A DNA stretch of 64,000 nt, from positions 2,629,494-2,693,493 of the forward strand of contig NW_022985549.1 of NCBI RefSeq assembly GCF_010093815.1. Direction: 5' to 3'. Below are positions 1 through 11,449 of the stretch, piece by piece. Made by a program: the position numbers and the translations under genes. The notes beneath the pieces were generated by a model. It was not told the DNA's origin, did not search any database, and saw nothing but the letters and a program-made list of their open reading frames with translations. How positions within the stretch are numbered: the stretch's first letter is position 1; every line of letters starts with the position of its first letter. This stretch comes from Pseudovirgaria hyperparasitica (Eukaryota > Ascomycota > Dothideomycetes > Acrospermales > Acrospermaceae).

Positions 1-63
1 GGGGCAGTTCTAGGTTTAGTCGCCACATCTGCCTTGGATCAATCACTCGGCCGTGTCCCAGTG

Positions 64-71
64 TATAAATA
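64..71 (+). promoter_or_regulatory. TATA box of the FMN-dehydrogenase gene
   Basis: A TATAAATA octamer lies 50 nt before the proposed start codon at 121, a normal distance in filamentous fungi. The stretch between is CA- and C-rich, like a fungal 5' leader, and the start has A at -3. The frame upstream of 121 stays open to the window edge, so an upstream start cannot be excluded; the TATA box and the signal-peptide-like N-terminus favour 121. Confidence 0.5.
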
Positions 72-120
72 CCTCGATAGGTTCACTTCCCCCATCATAA
101 CCAGCACTCAACTGAACAGG

Positions 121-1545
121 ATGTTCACGCTTATATATATCATTTTTGCTACAGCAGCTCTTGCAGCAAGACTGTTTCTCAATGAACCGGATACAGGGTC
201 AGCTCGTAAAATCTTTCTGAGCTAAATGTACAACCGACTAATAATTTTGAGTTAGATTCGACCCATTCATACCAGGGGGTGGAGGTCTGACGCCGTTAAA
301 CGAGATATTCTCTTTAGCAGACTTCGACGCTTCAGCTCGTAGCTATATGTCTCTTCGAAATTACTCGTACTATCGCAATGGAGCTGCGGGAGAATGGTCT
401 TATAGAAACAACCTCGAGGCTTTTGGGCGCATCCGATTGAGACCTAGATCTCTCGTGGATATAACGCACGTCGAGGAATCTTTACCGTACGTCTGAATCT
501 CGAAGTTTACATCTAGGATATTGACAATAAAGGACCTCCATACTTGGCTACAATTTCTCGGCTCCATTTTTCATAGCCCCTGCAGGTCGCGCAGGATACG
601 GCAATCCCGACGCTGAGAAGGGGCTCCTCCGGGCAGGTGAAGCAGCTAATGTGCTATACATTGTAAGTCCTTAGTCATCTAGGCGCTATTGTGGCAACAT
701 CTCACAATCAAAAGCCATCTTTCGGGGCTACTCTGCCTTTAGAAGACATCGTCGCCTTCAAAAGTCCGGGTAATGAATATACAACATTCCAGCAGGTTGG
801 TAACTTTGTTCACTCAACAGTAGTATACCACTAACCCAAAGCACAAGCTTTATATTGACAATAACGACACGAATGTACAGAGCAGTCTACGAAGGATTGA
901 GAATGCCGGCCAAAAAGCCATCATTCTTACTATCGACTCCCCCGGAGATGGTGCACGTTCTCGTGCTGAGCGATATGGTGTTGGCTCGGCAGATACTGGT
1001 CTCACTCTGCTAACATGGGAGCGGTTTTCCAAGATTCTCAACATGACGTCCCTTCCCATTGTCCTGAAAGGTATTACGACAGTAGAAGATGCGCGTATGG
1101 CCGTCAGCTCAGGCGCTTCTGCCATATATCTGTCCAACCATGGAGGTCGTCAGCTTGACTTCTCTCCATCGGGTTTTGAAGTAGCCCTAGAGATTCACAA
1201 GCAAGCGCCAGAGATCTTCGATCAGATTGACGTATGGGCGGACGGTGGTGTACGCTACGGGACAGACGTCCTAAAACTCCTGGCTCTCGGTGTCAAGGCA
1301 GTTGGGTTGGCTCGGCCTTTCATGTACGCCAACTGTTATGGAGAAGACGGAGTAGCCCGCGCAATCGACCTACTAAGGACTGAACTAATCAACGACTCTG
1401 CAAATCTTGGCCTTGGGGACATTAAATCTATTAATAGTTCATACGTAAGTGGAATTCTCGAGTTGCGCTTCATACATACTTTGACTAAACTTTCGTGCAG
1501 TTAAGTCTCGAATACATGAACTACAACGGTTGGTACACGAGATAG
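121..1545 (+). CDS. FMN-dependent alpha-hydroxy-acid dehydrogenase/oxidase, probably secreted (6 exons)
   Basis: Predicted exons are 121-205, 252-486, 533-662, 715-795, 848-1444 and 1501-1545, giving 390 residues, normal for the glycolate oxidase/lactate monooxygenase/cytochrome b2 core. Introns are 46-56 nt and keep phase throughout; most begin GTAAGT-like, but the fourth begins GTTGGT and is the least certain. Residues 1-16 look like a signal peptide (hydrophobic, then ALAA before RLFLNEPDTG), and no cytochrome b5 domain precedes the barrel, so an oxidase-type secreted or luminal enzyme is likely. By alignment in memory to spinach glycolate oxidase, every active-site residue is present: Tyr67, Tyr179 (QLYID), Asp207 (LTIDSP), Lys251 (VLKGI), His275 and Arg278 (SNHGGRQLD). 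The FMN-phosphate segment DGGVRYGTDV follows. The chemistry is oxidation of an L-2-hydroxy acid to a 2-oxo acid; the substrate cannot be read from sequence. No RIP damage is seen although a RIP-mutated tract begins about 600 bp downstream. Confidence 0.9.
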
Positions 1546-2140
1546 ACATGTCGACGACTCCACATTATTCAATATACAGTGAAACTGGTTAGCATAGGAG
1601 GTATAGGAGAGATCTGTGACGCTGAACTCGCATAGCTTTATTTACGGCTGTAGAGATCTGTTAGCTTTAGTTGTAATCTAGCTACGCGCTGATTCATAGC
1701 ATGAGAAGCGTAACTTCAAATCCGGACGTCATCGAGTGATGTATTGTTCGCTAATCTAGTACACTAAGGACTTCGACGCCCTAGACTGGCTAGTCATCGC
1801 TACTCTCGCAGACCATGTGCCACAAATTCATCATATACTATCATTGTCCTGACAGATTTCAAGCTCTATATGTGCCTTCTCCTCTTTTAACCAACGAGAC
1901 AGTCATGCTATGATGATTCACAAAGCTCCCTGAACTGCTAAAGGTATTGGGCACCACCCTATAAACGGCTGTAGACTAAGGAGGCACCTCCTATACACAC
2001 CTCGAATCGTCGTACAACATGAAAGCATCTCTACTATAGTGCTCTCGTAACTGTCAGGTGGTGGACAGGCCTTAATGGTATGTTAAACTCTCATGTCTAA
2101 GAACTTCGATGTGCCTATCAAAACAGCCTAGCTCATTTCA
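1546..2140. other. Intergenic region, no gene seen
   Basis: Base composition is ordinary and CA/TG dinucleotides are present, unlike the DNA to the right. It should hold the 3' UTR of the dehydrogenase gene. I see no open frame or RNA gene. A short self-complementary stretch, GGAGGCACCTCC, lies near 1980. Confidence 0.6.
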
Positions 2141-3822
2141 AGGTGCTTAAATATAAGATAAGTTAGCTCATATGAAGTAGAACTATTAGAGTATTTATAT
2201 AAGTCGAAGTAGATTTAGATATAGAAATAAAGTAACTATAGATAAATAGTTTAAGGCATGACTTAATAACTTAACTTATCTTACGTCTTTGCTTTATTCA
2301 AGGCCTATACTTAATTATTTGTATTATAATAGTCCAAATGCCAATAAGATTATACATTAAGCTTAAGATTATACATAAACTATACTCGTATCTTAGAGGA
2401 TCTATTACCTAATACTAGGTCTTCTCTCTATTACTACTATTTTAGTTAAGTATCTATAATAATAAAGATATTTCTATTGTAAATAGAACTGAAACTTGGT
2501 CTACGAGAGGTTTCATAGAATGTAAATCAAATTATATTAAATAAAAGAATCTATGGTATATAGAGTTCAATTAGGAACTAATTATCTAGTGATAGTAACT
2601 ATATATAATAAACCTTCCCTAATGAGGATGCGGCTTATCCCTAAAGTAGTCCGTTCCATAGAGTATCCCGGCTTTTCTAAAGGTAAAGATACTTAGAAGG
2701 CTTAGAGGAGTGTAAGTAGGTTCATAGTAAGTATTAATAGGGTATAAATAGTAACTAGCTAGTAGGCGAGTAAAGTAGTAATTATATTAATGTAAGTTTA
2801 AATTAATTACTATAGAACTATCTCTAGAGATTAGGTCTAAAGGGTCTATATAGTTCTACTAAGGTCCTCTAATTAGAATACTCATTCTAAGCGTTTAGTG
2901 CGTTACTTAGAATACTAATATTCTATTTCTAATTACCTAGTAGACTACTTAGAATACCTATTCTAAGTACCTATGATTAGCTCTCCCTATAGGTATCTAT
3001 CTCGGCCTTAGGTTACTATCTAAGGCTACCTATCGTATTATAGGCACCTCTTCTACGTGCTATGCTATTTCTTACGCCACTCGTACTAGAGTCTACGTAT
3101 CCCCCTATGGCTCTAGCTAGTAATTTATTATATAGAGGTTATAAGGTTGTAATAGGCGGGGATTATAAGGTCATGGGATATAGAGCTATAATTATATATC
3201 TCTTCTTATACTCGGAGATAGTTTTTCTATAATATATGGTTTTCTATACTATAGTGCGTACCTAGTTATAGATATAGTATAGCGTCTTTATCTCTATATA
3301 CTCTACTACTCTTTTCTATACTACTAGAAATTTACCCGCTACCTTATTAATAATCTTATATACTCTTTTTACGCTAAGCTTATTCTTAGTTTAACGCCTA
3401 TAGTCTATAAGTAGAGTAGCTATATATACTTCTATATATAGCTACCTTATATATACCTCCATAGCTTTACGCTTTATTTATATATCTAGGTTTAAGATAT
3501 AAAGTAGTACTATAGTAATTACTATGTTTAGATAGTTACTTTATTATAGAATTGAATTTAATATATTAATTATATATAGTTAGCGTGCGTAGTTAATATA
3601 GTATTTATAATTTACGGACTAATTATATAGTATATATATAGTATATTATAAGGCGTAAGGAAGACGGAGGTAGAGGTTAGACGATAGAGATAGAAGCTAG
3701 AATAATAAGGTACCTACTAGATTAAGCTCGTTTATATCCTTATTATTCCTTAAATACGCGTTTGTAATATATACGTAACTTAGCATAGCGTGGCCGGATA
3801 TATAGTTATTTACTTTATATTA
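2141..3822. other. AT-rich RIP-mutated DNA, unidentified repeat relic
   Basis: CA and TG almost vanish and TA dominates from about 2140. Stops are dense in all frames and I recognise no domain. A short inverted motif, CTTAGAATACCTATTCTAAG, lies near 2950. The first chromovirus is inserted at the right end, so this may be one half of an older element that resumes at 16684. Confidence 0.55.
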
Positions 3823-3827
3823 TCTAA

Positions 3828-3965
3828 TGTCACGGAAAGTGACAAGGAGATGGATAACGGCAAGAACCACGGACTAGCAGTCCCATATACATAGCCGTAG
3901 ATTCCATGAAGTAGCTAGTAATCAATTTAATACTTAACCAAGACTTGACATCTCTATCCTTAATA
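3828..3965 (+). repeat. 5' LTR of element 1
   Basis: This 138-bp repeat matches 16541-16678 end to end without gaps. It begins TGTCACGGAAAG and is preceded by the TCTAA target duplication. No primer-binding site complementary to a familiar tRNA 3' end is obvious just after it. Confidence 0.92.
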
Positions 3966-5390
3966 TCTTAGTAGCTAAAAGCATACCACCAGCTAATCAT
4001 TTTCGAAAGAAAGATAGCACTAGTCGAATATAAGACACTAACGCCCTAACGTACTAGTTCTCCGAAGCCGAATCAAAAGATATTAATATCCCGACTTAGC
4101 GAACGAAAGACGCTTCCGTAAAATTTAGTAAAAGAAGTTCATAAGTACGGAGAGACAATCGGTAAGAATAAAAGAACACCAGGCACCAGGTAACGTTCGT
4201 CACCGTTACCATCATTAAGACTCGTAAGAGTATAAAATTATAACCGAAAGTCCTAAGGAAGGAGCCAAGGGAATGGTAAACAAAGGATTTGCCACTAGAG
4301 GAAAACAGGAATAAGTATCCGCATCAAAGGCCTCACCTTATTCCAACCACACCAAATTCCATGAGACTCGTTCCAGAGGATTACCAAAAGGTAGTATAAG
4401 CACTAGTGTTCCTAAACGAGTCGTGCATTAAAAGGATCGAGCTCCCTATAATTCCCTAGTTCCCGTTAAGCAAGGAACACGACACTATACCACGACCGGT
4501 CACACTTAGTGCTAGTCGAACCCTACTTCATAGGAATAGGTTAGTACTAATTAGACGAGACGATCAGCACGCGAAGCCTCGGTTTCCGCGAGCTACTAAG
4601 GTTAGAGTAGGTTCCCACTAAACATTCCCGATTACCTAAGTGTACTAGAGAAGCTCACGTCCGCGCCTCCCGCGGCCGACATTCTCGGCACGCTTAGGAA
4701 CACATAAGACATACTAGCTCCCTCACTGGTATTATAGAAGGAACCGATTCCTAAGCTATTAGAGTAAGTTATTAAAACAGCTCATTAACTCATTCATTAC
4801 TTTAAAGATAGCCCACTACATGAATTAAACCCCTATACCCTTATCTTACTTCGAGGTATTGCCCACGCATACCTAGAAGTCTTAAGAAATCGAAATCATT
4901 TACGGTCTAGGGGTAAACAGCCTTAGAAAGATAGATATCCTCCTAACTAGAACTATCTCGTAAACAAAGATCACGGAATACGTCTAGCGACTACCAAAGC
5001 CACAAAGGTCGAAAGGCTAGCGGCAAATTTCCGTTAATCTGAATATTTTAGTAACTTTAGAAACTTCGTATAGCTAAGAGAAGTAAATTTACCTTCCTCG
5101 TCCCCTCCGTTATTAATTAAAGTTCTAGCCGCGCTAAAGAAAAGGCCCGTAAGACTACAAGACTTCGAGTTTCATAACGAACCCGTGAGACTAGAGAACT
5201 CCAATTCTCGCGAGACGATAATCTCTAATCCTTACGAGGCGATTATAGTACTAGAGAATCCTCACTAGAGAGGAAGCTTAAGCCAAGGCATAGAGAGAAG
5301 CGGAGAGCAAGTCGGAACGCCTCAAAGCCTCGAGCCTCCAATTCCGGCTCCAATTCCAGTTCCCGTTATAGCTCAGCAAGCCTAGCCTAA
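3966..5390 (+). other. Leader region of element 1
   Basis: This stretch lies between the 5' LTR and the recognisable Gag region. It is moderately GC-rich with RIP features and I recognise no protein domain. It may hold the untranslated leader and the N-terminal part of Gag. Confidence 0.4.
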
Positions 5391-5399
5391 TATGCTAAG

Positions 5400-7150
5400 C
5401 GCAGAAATGATCGCGCAAATTACGATAATAGTTTCAGCGGTACTTGACAATCGTGAGAGGGTAAATCCTCTAGCAGAACAAAGCAGAGCCAGCTAAGTCG
5501 CGCCCTCTTAGGAAAGGCCTTAGGGAAGAGATAAAGAAGAACTTTCCAGAGACCGTCCGTCTAGAAACGACTACTATAGGTAAGCTTAGCCTATAGTAAG
5601 AGTTTTAAGGAACGATAATAATCTAAGCAAAGGCTCGGACGACGATCCATAGGGAGACGATAACAGAGCTCGTGGCCACCATCGTAGATCATATATACCC
5701 CCGCATCGTCGCCGGCGAACTACGGAAACTAGAGACTATAAAGATAACGATAGCTTAAATCTAAGAGACACGAAGTTTAGGACGGAGGACATTAGATTCT
5801 TCGATCCGAGCACAGATCCTTCGAGAACGGAAGATGTTTATAATAAGAATAGAAAGGTCTATTATAGATCCGTTCAGCCGTTCATCGACGTAATAAGGAA
5901 CTACTAGTAGACATGCCCTACGAAAATCATTCGTTACAATCTCTATAAGTGTCTTAGAGGCACGGCGCAAATTTGGTATAGCTCTTAATTAAGCGACGCT
6001 ACAAAGTCAAGTCTTACCAGCGGAGATGGACTTAAGTGCTAGGTTAAGAAACTCGAAAAGAGATTCTCTACACCTCCAAGTGCCGCCTTAAAGAGACTCT
6101 AAGGCATATTATATAGCCCCGAGAACTTACATGGAGGCTAGAGCACGACTAACTATGTTATAAAAGTACTTAGGGCTTATAAAGAAGCAAATTTGAAATC
6201 TAAAGCACTTATCATAGCATAGGCCTAGAATAAGCTCGACCTAAGATTCAGGGTGAGTATAGAGGAACCCGGATCTAATACTAATCTAGATACCTTTTAT
6301 GAACAGCTCGAGTAGAAATTACAGACCTAGCGTGAACTCTATAAGTAGAGTAAGTTCGACTATTCCCATTCTAGTAAAGCGTTATAAGGCTAGTATCCGT
6401 CGAACCGCTATCCTCGCAAAGAAAAAGAAGTCGAAAACGACTACTTTCGAGGGAACCGCGGGACACGATATAGTAGTAGCGGCGGACGAGAGGACCGCCC
6501 TAACAAGTTTCAGATAACAAAAGAAAGCGAGAAAACAATCCAAGTTATATCTTCTTAGACAAACGAGCAAAGGTCTAGTAAAGACCGCGGTTAAAACTAG
6601 TATTAAGGCAGAGACCGTCGCCTATATAAAGTAGACCGTCGCCCATATAAAGGGAATGGCAAGTATTAGCTAAAGAGTTTCGAAAAGACCACGACGACTT
6701 CTACACAAGTCGAGAGGCAACCTTATGTGAAGCCGCAACGCGCCTATCATAATATAGTCCTAGTAGAGTTTCTTAATTAAGAAGGATCGTAAAATAAAGA
6801 AGACTCGCCGGACGAAGATTAGGGCGGACAAGCTTAAGAGCAAGCTAAAGAAAGCCAGTCGGACGAGGAACCTCATAAGAAGTTAGCTGGAGTTTTCTTC
6901 GTAAGAACCAAGGAAGTCGAGACTCCACCGGCACTATCGCTCGAGAAACCGTAGAAGAGTAAAAGGACTATAGCGAGGAACTATCGCGTCTATAGACAAA
7001 AGTATCCTTCTAATAATAAGCTACATTAGTATATTACGGAAAAGCATCCGAAGAAACCAGTGGATCACGTATATATGGTAGACGAGTTTCCGTCGCCCCC
7101 ACCAGTACCACGAGTCATTAAGAGCACCATAAAAAGGATAGGAACGAAAG
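5400..7150 (+). pseudogene. Gag region of element 1 (fossil)
   Basis: The plus-strand frame around 5900-6700 has the composition and phrasing of a Ty3/Gypsy capsid region, followed by a basic, Ser/Arg-rich segment near 6400-6600 that would be nucleocapsid-like. It lies directly upstream of the protease region, as expected. The frame is broken many times. Family assignment rests mainly on position and the downstream pol order. Confidence 0.6.
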
Positions 7151-7169
7151 GCCATCGCTTTTATTATTA

Positions 7170-10100
7170 GAACTATATCATAATGAACGTGACATTAAAC
7201 GGGACCATAGAGCCTAAGTAAATAATCGTGGATACCGGAGCAAAGCTAAGTCTCGTGGATAGAAACTGGCTAGCCATAGTCCTACTAGATTATAAAAAGC
7301 ATGTCACGAAACTCATGCACCTAATAGCAGTCATGGGTATTGGTAACAAGGTTTATAATAGCGACAAGTCCGTTAAAATAACACTCACGGTACCTACCAC
7401 CGTAGAAGGAAATGACGTCGCGGTTACCATTAAATGTAAAGCACGCATTATCGAAAACCTAGCACCAAAACTGCTAATAGGCATGGATACCATTGGTCCA
7501 GAAGAAATGGACATCAAAGTTCAAAACCGCACGATTACCTTTCTACACGGCCAAAATGCGGTGGCTCCCATAAGTGTCCGCCCAAGACATAAGAAGCAGT
7601 TGAATATCATAGTAAGAGCGTAGCACTTAGTATCTATCAAGCCTAATTCAAGAGGCGTGGTTCTCGTGGACACACGTAACCTCCTAAATGATCGCGACAT
7701 GCTTTTCGAACCCACGAAAGAGCACCTCTCCGCTACCGGGAAGCGATAAGCCGTAATTTATACGGTAGTTATCGACTCTAGTAGTGGAGGAATCGTAATT
7801 AAGAACGACGGAAACGAGACACTCGTAATTCCGAGAAATACGGTACTCGGTAAAATCCGCGAACTAGACATCGTAGGATGCTACTAGATCTCTAATGCTA
7901 ACGTAGACCTCGCTACCCTTCCTCCCTTAGAAGCCGTGAACATTAACCCTAAGCTCGAGACACGTCTCCTAAACGGAATAATACTCTATGGTAGGGAAGA
8001 GAAGGCTGTAAAATACAAAGAACTCATTAAAGAGTTTATAGAGTTATAGCGAGATAAAAAATCCGTCGTAAACTCTAGGGAAGCAAAGCTTATTCTTATG
8101 GAGGACTAGCGAGAACTAAAGAAGTTATACACTCGAGTATATAACGTCGGCCCTCGGGACCGTGAAGCAATTAATAAAACCTTTGACGGGCTTCATGACG
8201 ACGATAAAATGGGTTAGAGCAAAAAGCCTACCTAATTTGGCTCCCTAGTTTTTGTCGTCTAGAGAGAGGTCTATGATCTAAAGATAAATAGGCTGATATA
8301 GAAACCACGCGTAGTGATTAACATTAGAGGCCTTAATATAATTACCGTCAAAGATTCCTACCCGTTAATAAGAATGGATAACATGCTCTAGGCTAGCCGA
8401 GATTACCACTATATCACAACAATGGACGCCATAAGTATATTCTACTAATGGTTAGTACGAGAAGAAGATCGTGAGCAATTCACGGTAAACACCTATAGGG
8501 GTCAAGAATACCTAAAAGTTCTTGCCATGGGCTACGTTAATTCAGTCTAGCACGTGCAACGGGAACTCGATAATCTCCTACGAGAGTTCCTATGGGCAAA
8601 AGCCTATATAGATAACATAGTAGTTTTCTCTAAGACATTCAAAGAGTATATTCATCATTTACGGCAACTATAGAGCACACTATTAAACTTCAATATGTCT
8701 CTCGCCGCAACCAAGACGTTCGTTAGGTATCCAAGTACTATAATCCTTGGAAAAAGAGTTAACGCCTTCGGACTATCTTCAAAGGCAGAAAGAATTACAG
8801 CTCTAAAAGAAATATAGTTCCTAAAAGATGCTGCAGTACTTGAACGATACCTAGGAATGGCGGGATATCTACGAGGATAGTTACTATACTATATATAGTT
8901 AGTCTCACCGCTACTAAAAGCTAGTACTAAGCTCTTCTACTATACCCCTCGTAAAAAGACTCAGCGAAAAGTATAGGCCTCGAAAAGGCTAGTTCCATAG
9001 ACTAAAGCACTTATCGAATCATTTTAAGCCGTATAAGGGCTATGGGATAACCCGATCTTCTATTATCACCATAAGCCGGTAAGACGTACGTTCCTAGACG
9101 TCGACGCTTTAAAAGAGTATGGCTTTAGAGTCTTCATATACCACGTTCGCGGGGACCTAGATCTAGTAATATCGTTAGTTCCGGTTAACGATCCTATCGA
9201 TCCCGACGAGACTAATCTCAATCTACTCGACCCTCTAAGAATGTCGTGGCTATACCAGGCAGAATTATTCCTAAAGGAAGTAATATAACTAATATTATTT
9301 CTTAGTAAAGCCATCACGGTAACTAAACGAAACTATTGGCCCATAGAACTTGAAATAGCTGGTCTAGTTTAGTTAGTAACTAAACTTCGACACTTCGTTA
9401 AATCATTAGCATAGTTCATTATATTCACGGACCATACCGTAATAACGGCTATTGCATATTAGACGAAGCTCTCCAGCACAGCCACCGACTATAAGAATAT
9501 CCGTCTTATCCGAGTAGCTTAATATCTCTCACAATACAAGCTCGATATCCGATACCGCCCTAGCAGGAACTATATCGTGCTAGACGCTCTCAGTAGGCTT
9601 ATAAGTACGGCGCCAGCCGTAGAAGGTAATATACTAGATAAGATCGCACAGGCTTTTACGATCGGTGGCGATAAAGGGACGATTACTAAACTCACCCACG
9701 TCTATCACGCAGTCTTAATTAAAATGGCAGATGAATTTAAGGATCGCCTATAAAAAGCCTATAAAGACGACGAGGCATGGAACAAAGTACGCGAAGTACT
9801 AATTAAGGAAGATGCTCTCCGACATGGAGACGAGAACGTACCAATGCACGTTAACTTCTCCAAAGGTAAATTACTACTAAAAGGGAAATCATAACCCCTG
9901 AATGGACTGAAATTCTTTATAAAAGATAAGATAATCTATAACATCGATAGAGGCAATGATCGGGAAAGGCTATGCATTCCCCATGCCCTTCTTAGCGAGA
10001 TCTTTAACGCACTTCACGATTATAGTTTCCATTAAGGAGAGAATAGACTCTATGAGAGAGTGTCCGTATCTTTCTACGTACGCCATCTTTCGAAAGAAGT

Positions 10101-11330
10101 CAAGGCCTATATCAAATATTACAAGCAATGTAACGAGGCGAGGACCTCTCGGTAATAGCCATACGGGAGTTTCACGCCCATCGCGACTTAGCACGTACCA
10201 TTTAGAACCATATGCCTCGACCTTATTACCGCCCTGCCTGAAACAGTAACGGGTTACGACGCTCTAGCGCCTATCACCTATAAAGCCACGAAAAGAGTGC
10301 TTCTCGTTCTAGGACGTACTAACTAGGGCGCTAAAGAATAGGCTAGTCTAATTCTACTAAACCTCGTTAAACACGATTAGGGAATTCCGGCTGAAATCAT
10401 TTTAGATAGGGATGCGAGATGGCTTTCAGCCTTCTAGCAAAAGGTCTTTAGCATGCTAGGAGTTAAATTCCTAATGTCCGCCGCATATCGCCTATAAACA
10501 GACGGCTAGGCAGAGAGAATAAACCAATCCGTAGAGATCGGAATTCGTTTCGCGGTTACCGAGAATCCCGACGAAGATTAGGATGCCTACTTACCATTCC
10601 TATAAGGCTTCATGAATAACGCTATAAATGAAACCACTGGCATGTCTCTAAATAAGTAATTATATGGTTTTAAAGTTAAAGATAGCGCGGACGCACTGCA
10701 TGAATTGCCTCCTAAAGATTATGAATCGCTCCGTTTAAAGAATAGAGAAATAGCCGCCGAAGCTACCAGCTTCGTAGCGGTTATAATGAAGTACCGATAT
10801 AATAAGAAGCATAAGCCTCTTCGTCTAAAACCCGGAGCCGAAGTATATCTACGATTATACCACGGTTACCGCGTATACGGGCACGTAAATAGGAAGTTCG
10901 ATATTTAGAGAACCGGTCCGTTTAAAATTTTACGACGCATTAGAAATAACGTGTACGAACTTAACCTTCCAGAGAGCGTGAAAATTCACCTAGTAGTATT
11001 AGTTAGCCAGCTAGTACTATACCTACCCGGCACGGATCCATTCGGACACAACCATAGTACTAACGAACTACCTAGCGTTTTCGCCGAAGACGATCTGGAC
11101 GAATATCCGTCTTATAAAATTGAAAGGTTTCTTAACCGACACTAGAATCAGAATATAAAGAAGAAACAGTACCTAGTTAAATGGAAGGGCTGGGGTCTAA
11201 TTCATAACTAATGGTATAATAAAGAAGATCTTAGAGATGCCCGCGAACTTCGAGAGGAATTCGACACAATATATCTAACCTTAAAAACGGAGATAAGGAA
11301 CCGTAAAAGAGGACCTAGATAAAAGGAATT
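7170..11330 (+). pseudogene. Pol region of element 1: protease, RT, RNase H, integrase, chromodomain (fossil)
   Basis: A retropepsin segment with the active-site block DTGAKLSLVD lies near 7228-7260. Reverse transcriptase spans about 8100-8900, its YxDD-type box reading YIDNIVVFS near 8610. RNase H covers about 9060-9600 and ends in the usual RP...VLDALSRL block near 9570-9600. Integrase covers about 9950-10900, with a zinc-binding YYKQCNEA segment and a DD(E)-type core. A chromodomain (YLVKWKGW near 11170) closes the region at about 11090-11330. The order PR-RT-RH-IN-chromodomain is that of chromoviruses. The region is heavily broken. Confidence 0.88.
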
Positions 11331-11449
11331 CACAGCCTTAAGTACTAAGAGGCGTTTCTTACATAGCGTTAAAATCCCAGCTTAGGTTAGAAACCGAAAG
11401 GTTCCTACCTAAGATGGATACAATTCCGAATTATCATTAATTGTATATA

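Noticed and set aside
850-1137. Minus-strand open frame of 95 codons
   Set aside because: It is antisense to the best-conserved exon of the FMN-dehydrogenase, whose motifs on the plus strand are unmistakable.
1043-1504. Single-exon plus-strand frame as a separate gene
   Set aside because: It is part of exon 5 read on into intron 5; the proper C-terminus is reached by splicing at 1445-1500, giving LSLEYMNYNGWYTR and a stop at 1543-1545.
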